NCBI GenBank assembly: GCA_030666935.1
Contig: DAOUWX010000051.1
Span: 1-9,766, forward strand
Direction: 5' to 3'
Origin: Atribacterota bacterium
Lineage (GTDB): Bacteria; Atribacterota; Phoenicimicrobiia; Phoenicimicrobiales; Phoenicimicrobiaceae
Length of the DNA: 9,766 bases
Shown in pieces: positions 6,734 to 9,766 of the stretch (the first letter of the stretch is position 1; each line of letters begins with the position of its first letter). The translations under genes and the position numbers were made by a program. The notes beneath the pieces were generated by a model. That model was not told where the DNA came from. It was given only the letters and a program-made list of their open reading frames with translations, and made no database searches.

Positions 6734-6778
6734 TGAATCACCTCACGATCTCTATAAATATTTTTATGAGTATCATTT

Positions 6779-6799
6779 TAGTATATTACTTATATACTA
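6779..6799. promoter_or_regulatory. AT-rich palindrome upstream of the symporter, possible operator or promoter part
   Basis: TAGTATAT (6779-6786) and ATATACTA (6792-6799) are perfect 8-bp inverted arms around TACTT. On the minus strand the second arm to be transcribed contains TATACT, a good -10 hexamer, so a DNA-binding dimer here would overlap a promoter. No clear -35 was seen. It does not match an operator I recognise, and such A/T palindromes can arise by chance. Confidence 0.3.
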
Positions 6800-6857
6800 C
6801 AGAAAAAATTAAAATCCTTCTTTTTTTAGAAAAAAATTGCATTTAATTGTTTTTTCC

Positions 6858-7976
6858 TTATCTTTTGTTAAATGGTGGTAAAAAAGGTGTCCCTACAACC
6901 TCTGCTTCAACCTCTCTATTCCTGATGGCAATATCTACCTTACCACCTTTTTCAGTATAAGGAAGGTCAATAATTGCCAAGGCAAATACTTTTTTTAGGG
7001 AGGGACAATAATTACCGGAGGTAATGTATCCAATCGTTTTACCATCTTTTCTAACCTCCATTTTGCTCCTGGGAATACCACCTTGAGGAATATAGAGTCC
7101 CACTAATTTTCTACTAATTCCTTTCTCCTTTATGTTAAATAAAGCATCTTTTCCTATAAAGTTTCCTTTGTCAAGTTTTACCGTCCAGCCCTGGCCGCTC
7201 TCCAAAGGGTTAACGGTTTCATCAATATCATTACCGTAAAGCCAATAACAGACTTCAAATCGAGTAGTGTCTCTACATCCTAATCCACATGGTTTTAAAT
7301 CGTATTTTTCACCCTCTTTAAGAATACTCTGCCAGATATCTATAATGTCTTCAGATTTAAAGGTGTAAATTTCAAATCCATCTTCTCCAGTGTATCCGGT
7401 TCGAGAAATAAGAATCTTTTTTCCGAATAATTCTGCAAATATAAATTTAAAGCGTTTTAATTCACTTAGAGAAATATCTGCCTTTACCAAAGGTTCTAAA
7501 AGTTTTATAGAGTCGGGGCCTTGGACGGCCACTTCTCCGTATTCTTTGCTTTTATTGGTAATATCTACTTTAAAATTACCTTTATTTCTTAAAATCCATT
7601 CGTAATCTTTAATCGAAAAGTTAGGCGAGGCGTTTACTACTAAAAGTACAAAATCATCACGTACCTTATAGACAAAGAGGTCATCGACCTGACCACCGTG
7701 AGGATAACATAAAGGTGAATACTTTATATCCCCGTCTTTCATTTTCATTACCGAATTGGTTAACAGATAATCAGCAAAGGGAAGGGCATCTTTACCTTTA
7801 AGTTCAATCTCTCCCATATGAGATACATCAAAGATGCCAATTTTTTCTCTTACTGCAAAATGTTCTTCTATAATACCCGTGTACTGGACTGGCATATCAA
7901 AACCGTCAAAGGGTATCATTCGTGCTTTTAATTTTAAGTGTTCTTCATGGAGAGGAGTTAATAATAGTTTTTCCAT
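6858..7976 (-). CDS. gcvT: Glycine cleavage system T protein (aminomethyltransferase)
   Basis: Moves the aminomethyl carbon from lipoyl-GcvH to tetrahydrofolate, releasing NH3 and forming 5,10-methylene-THF. The length of 372 residues is normal. Visible family features are the N-terminal PFDGFDMPVQY (22-32), FDVSHMGEIELKG (49-61), the folate-site aspartates in VDDL (97-100; the catalytic Asp of the family lies here), VNAS (114-117), RTGYTGEDGFEIY (192-204), GCRDTTRFE then LYGNDID (about 233-252), the PLESGQGWTVKLDKG segment (257-271) and FIGKDAL (273-279). ATG 7976 follows an AGGAGG at 7985-7990. The gene starts 16 bp after the gcvPB stop, so the two are co-transcribed. In many operons gcvT comes first; here it comes after the P-protein genes. 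Confidence 0.96.
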   Translation of the reverse strand: MEKLLLTPLHEEHLKLKARMIPFDGFDMPVQYTGIIEEHFAVREKIGIFDVSHMGEIELKGKDALPFADYLLTNSVMKMKDGDIKYSPLCYPHGGQVDDLFVYKVRDDFVLLVVNASPNFSIKDYEWILRNKGNFKVDITNKSKEYGEVAVQGPDSIKLLEPLVKADISLSELKRFKFIFAELFGKKILISRTGYTGEDGFEIYTFKSEDIIDIWQSILKEGEKYDLKPCGLGCRDTTRFEVCYWLYGNDIDETVNPLESGQGWTVKLDKGNFIGKDALFNIKEKGISRKLVGLYIPQGGIPRSKMEVRKDGKTIGYITSGNYCPSLKKVFALAIIDLPYTEKGGKVDIAIRNREVEAEVVGTPFLPPFNKR

Positions 7977-7992
7977 TTTTTAGACCTCCTTA

Positions 7993-9498
7993 TTAAAATT
8001 CAATATTTTCATCTTTATAATTTAATTCATCTTTTAATTTTAATTCATCATCATAAGTTAAAATTGCTCTCTTTATAGCCAAGGCATCATTAGTCCTCCT
8101 AATAGGAGTATTATGGGGAGCAGTGGTCAATAATTCAGGTTTTGTCGTGACTTCATCAGAAATTTTTATCATAATATCAATAAATTTATCCAGCATTTCT
8201 TTGCTTTCCGATTCTGGTGGTTCTATCATTATAGTTTCTTCAGCATAAGGTTCAAAATGAGGGAAATAAATAGTAGGTGGATGCATGCCGTAGTCCATTA
8301 TTCTTTTTGCAATATCTAGGGTTTTTACTCCATATTTTTTATACTCTCTTCCGGTAACAGTACATTCGTGACCACAATAACGGTCATAAGCTGGTTTATA
8401 ATACTTCTTCAATTTGGCTAAGACGTAATTGGCATTAATTATACTTGTTTCTGAAGTGTTATAAAGACCATCCGGACCCATACTAAGAATCCAGGCATAA
8501 GTCTTAAGCAATACTGAGAAATTAGCCCAGAATGCCCTTACCATACCGATGCTCTTTTCTCCTGCATCTGATAGATAATATTTCTTTTGGTCAGAATTAA
8601 AAGCAACATTAGGAGTGGGAAGGTAAGGAATAAGGTCTTTCTTTACTCCGATTACTCCTGCACCGGGGCCACCCCCTCCGTGGGGAGTAGAAAAAGTTTT
8701 ATGTAAATTAAGATGAACTACATCGAAACCGGCATCTCCGGGTCTGATAATTCCCAAAGAGGCATTAAGATTTGCTCCATCATAATAGAGTAGACCTCCT
8801 TTGCCGTGGATAATCTTTTCAATTTTTTCTATCCCTTCATCGTATAATCCTACAGTATTAGGATTGGTTAACATTAATCCGACCGTATCTTCGTCCATTA
8901 ATTCAGCCAATTTTTTTAGGTCAACTGTTCCTTTTTCATTTGATTTTACTTCAATAACTCGAAACTCACCCATAGCGGCTGAGGCAGGATTTGTACCGTG
9001 AGCGGAATCGGGAATTAGCATCTTATGTCGGACCTTTTCGCAATCTACAAAATATTTTCTCATAATGAGAATACCGGTAAGTTCCCCGTGTGCTCCAGCA
9101 GCAGGGGCCATAGTATATTCGTCCATACCGGTTATTTCGCATAGTAATTTATTTAAATCATAGATGATTTCCAAACAACCCTGAGCTGTTTCTTCAGGAG
9201 CCAGGGGATGAGCATACATAAAATTACTTAGTGAGGCCAACTTTTCATTAATTTTAGGGTTATACTTCATGGTGCACGAACCTAAGGGGTAGAAACCATC
9301 ATCAAGGCCATAATTTAATTTAGAAAGTTTGGTGAAGTGCCGAATAACATCTACTTCAGAGACTTCACTGAGTAATTTATTATCCTTACTAATAGCATAT
9401 TCAGGTAAACATTCTTCAATTTTAATATCATCAAATAAATCTTGAGGCAAGGAATAACCGTCTCTGCCTTTTACACTTTTTTCGAAAATTAATTTCAT
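7993..9498 (-). CDS. gcvPB: Glycine dehydrogenase (decarboxylating) subunit 2, P-protein beta half
   Basis: The PLP-carrying half of the two-subunit P protein, which decarboxylates glycine and hands the aminomethyl group to lipoyl-GcvH. The 501 residues match the split-type subunit (about 480-510). Motifs seen are YPLGSCTMKYNPK (70-82), MAPAAGAHGELTG (130-142), PDSAHGTNPASAA (163-175), TNPNTVGLYD (211-220), YYDGANLNA (238-246) and the PLP lysine K267 in NLHKTFSTPHGGGGPG. The C-terminal domain contains HPPTIYFP and ETIMIEPPESESKE. ATG 9498 has GGAGG at 9506-9510, directly after the gcvPA stop and only 12 bp from it, so translation is probably coupled to give equal amounts of the two subunits. 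No defect is seen. Confidence 0.97.
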   Translation of the reverse strand: MKLIFEKSVKGRDGYSLPQDLFDDIKIEECLPEYAISKDNKLLSEVSEVDVIRHFTKLSKLNYGLDDGFYPLGSCTMKYNPKINEKLASLSNFMYAHPLAPEETAQGCLEIIYDLNKLLCEITGMDEYTMAPAAGAHGELTGILIMRKYFVDCEKVRHKMLIPDSAHGTNPASAAMGEFRVIEVKSNEKGTVDLKKLAELMDEDTVGLMLTNPNTVGLYDEGIEKIEKIIHGKGGLLYYDGANLNASLGIIRPGDAGFDVVHLNLHKTFSTPHGGGGPGAGVIGVKKDLIPYLPTPNVAFNSDQKKYYLSDAGEKSIGMVRAFWANFSVLLKTYAWILSMGPDGLYNTSETSIINANYVLAKLKKYYKPAYDRYCGHECTVTGREYKKYGVKTLDIAKRIMDYGMHPPTIYFPHFEPYAEETIMIEPPESESKEMLDKFIDIMIKISDEVTTKPELLTTAPHNTPIRRTNDALAIKRAILTYDDELKLKDELNYKDENIEF

Positions 9499-9510
9499 CT
9501 TTGTTCCTCC

Positions 9511-9766
9511 TTATTCCGAAAGAATTTTAGCTACTAATTTTAAATTATCCCTGCTCAATACTTCAGTAACGGCAAAGAGTAGAACATTATTTAAATTTTT
9601 CTCTTGATAAAATTCGCAAATCTTGAGAGGAGGAATAAAATTATTTTCTAATAATTTTTTGTTAATAGTGGATATGTCTTCTTTACTTTTTAGTAAAAAT
9701 TCATTGTAGATGGGATAATTAAAGACTTTTTCAAATTTTCCGGATTTTAATAATAAATTTTCTAAA
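9511..9766 (-). CDS. gcvPA: Glycine dehydrogenase (decarboxylating) subunit 1, P-protein alpha half, C-terminal end
   Basis: Only the last 84 residues are present; the gene continues beyond base 9766. The reading frame ends at TAA 9511-9513. The fragment contains FNYPIYNEFLLK, then INKKLLENNFIPPL, a Phe-Tyr turn, and the late VLLFAVTEVLSRDNLKLVAKIL stretch (read from the sequence). This pattern agrees with the C-terminal domain of GcvPA proteins, which end with a lone TE motif and a short helix. Identity rests mostly on the immediately following gcvPB (12-bp gap), because the two halves are nearly always adjacent in that order. The fragment is more divergent than the neighbouring genes, as is usual for this end of the protein. 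Confidence 0.88.
   Translation of the reverse strand, partial: LENLLLKSGKFEKVFNYPIYNEFLLKSKEDISTINKKLLENNFIPPLKICEFYQEKNLNNVLLFAVTEVLSRDNLKLVAKILSE

Larger units (their letters stand above)
6567..6857 (-). promoter_or_regulatory. Leader / intergenic region between gcvT and the symporter gene
   Basis: This very AT-rich 291-bp region probably carries the symporter promoter. It contains, in transcription order, A/T runs with no GC-rich terminator stem after gcvT, an 8-bp-arm palindrome (6779-6799), a 7-codon ORF with its own binding site (6710-6733), an orphan strong Shine-Dalgarno (6693-6703), and the real symporter binding site just before 6566. I looked for glycine-riboswitch core features on this strand and saw none. 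Confidence 0.5.

Noticed and set aside
6567..6857. Glycine riboswitch controlling the symporter
   Set aside because: Context made it plausible, but the region is very A/T rich and lacks the G-rich conserved core and paired stems of the glycine aptamer on the minus strand.
6815..6857. Intrinsic terminator after gcvT
   Set aside because: Only A/T runs with poor pairing and no GC-containing stem; read-through into the symporter cannot be excluded.
7390..7605. Plus-strand ORF opposite gcvT
   Set aside because: Antisense to the conserved RTGYTGEDG region; no independent support.
8801..9001. Plus-strand ORF opposite gcvPB
   Set aside because: Antisense to conserved PLP-domain motifs.

Overview
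The window is AT-rich bacterial chromosome (G+C looks to be about one third by eye, not computed). It holds housekeeping genes with strong GGAGG-type ribosome binding sites, a CIRCE-controlled groESL operon and a split (PA/PB) glycine decarboxylase. This fits a low-GC anaerobic bacterium. The intergenic repeat filler and the single frameshift in an otherwise intact essential gene would suit a draft or metagenome-derived genome of a little-studied phylum, but the sequence does not fix the taxon. No plasmid, phage, CRISPR, transposon or rRNA/tRNA signal was seen.

Left part (1-1785, minus strand): tmk (thymidylate kinase) is followed by the 5' part of holB (DNA polymerase III delta' subunit), which runs off the left edge. 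The 300 bp between them, and the region upstream of tmk, are filled with a patchwork of imperfect tandem repeats. Nearly all have a 7-bp period, each block uses a different word, and one block has an 8-bp period. This is the most unusual structure in the window.

Centre (1786-5204, plus strand): tsaD (tRNA t6A synthesis) is complete in length but broken by a one-base shift inside its conserved GPGLIGSL segment. groES and groEL follow, behind a perfect CIRCE inverted repeat, so they are probably repressed by HrcA. Two strong back-to-back hairpins then separate groEL from the convergent gene on the other strand.

Right part (5205-9766, minus strand, transcribed right to left): the C-terminal end of gcvPA, then gcvPB and gcvT, are tightly spaced in one operon encoding the P and T proteins of the glycine cleavage system; gcvH is not in the window. 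Downstream of gcvT, after a 291-bp leader region, lies an alanine/glycine:cation symporter gene (agcS family). Together they suggest a module that imports glycine or alanine and oxidises glycine to CO2, NH3 and methylene-tetrahydrofolate. The symporter leader carries a palindrome, a tiny possible ORF and an orphan, near-perfect Shine-Dalgarno sequence, but no recognisable glycine riboswitch.
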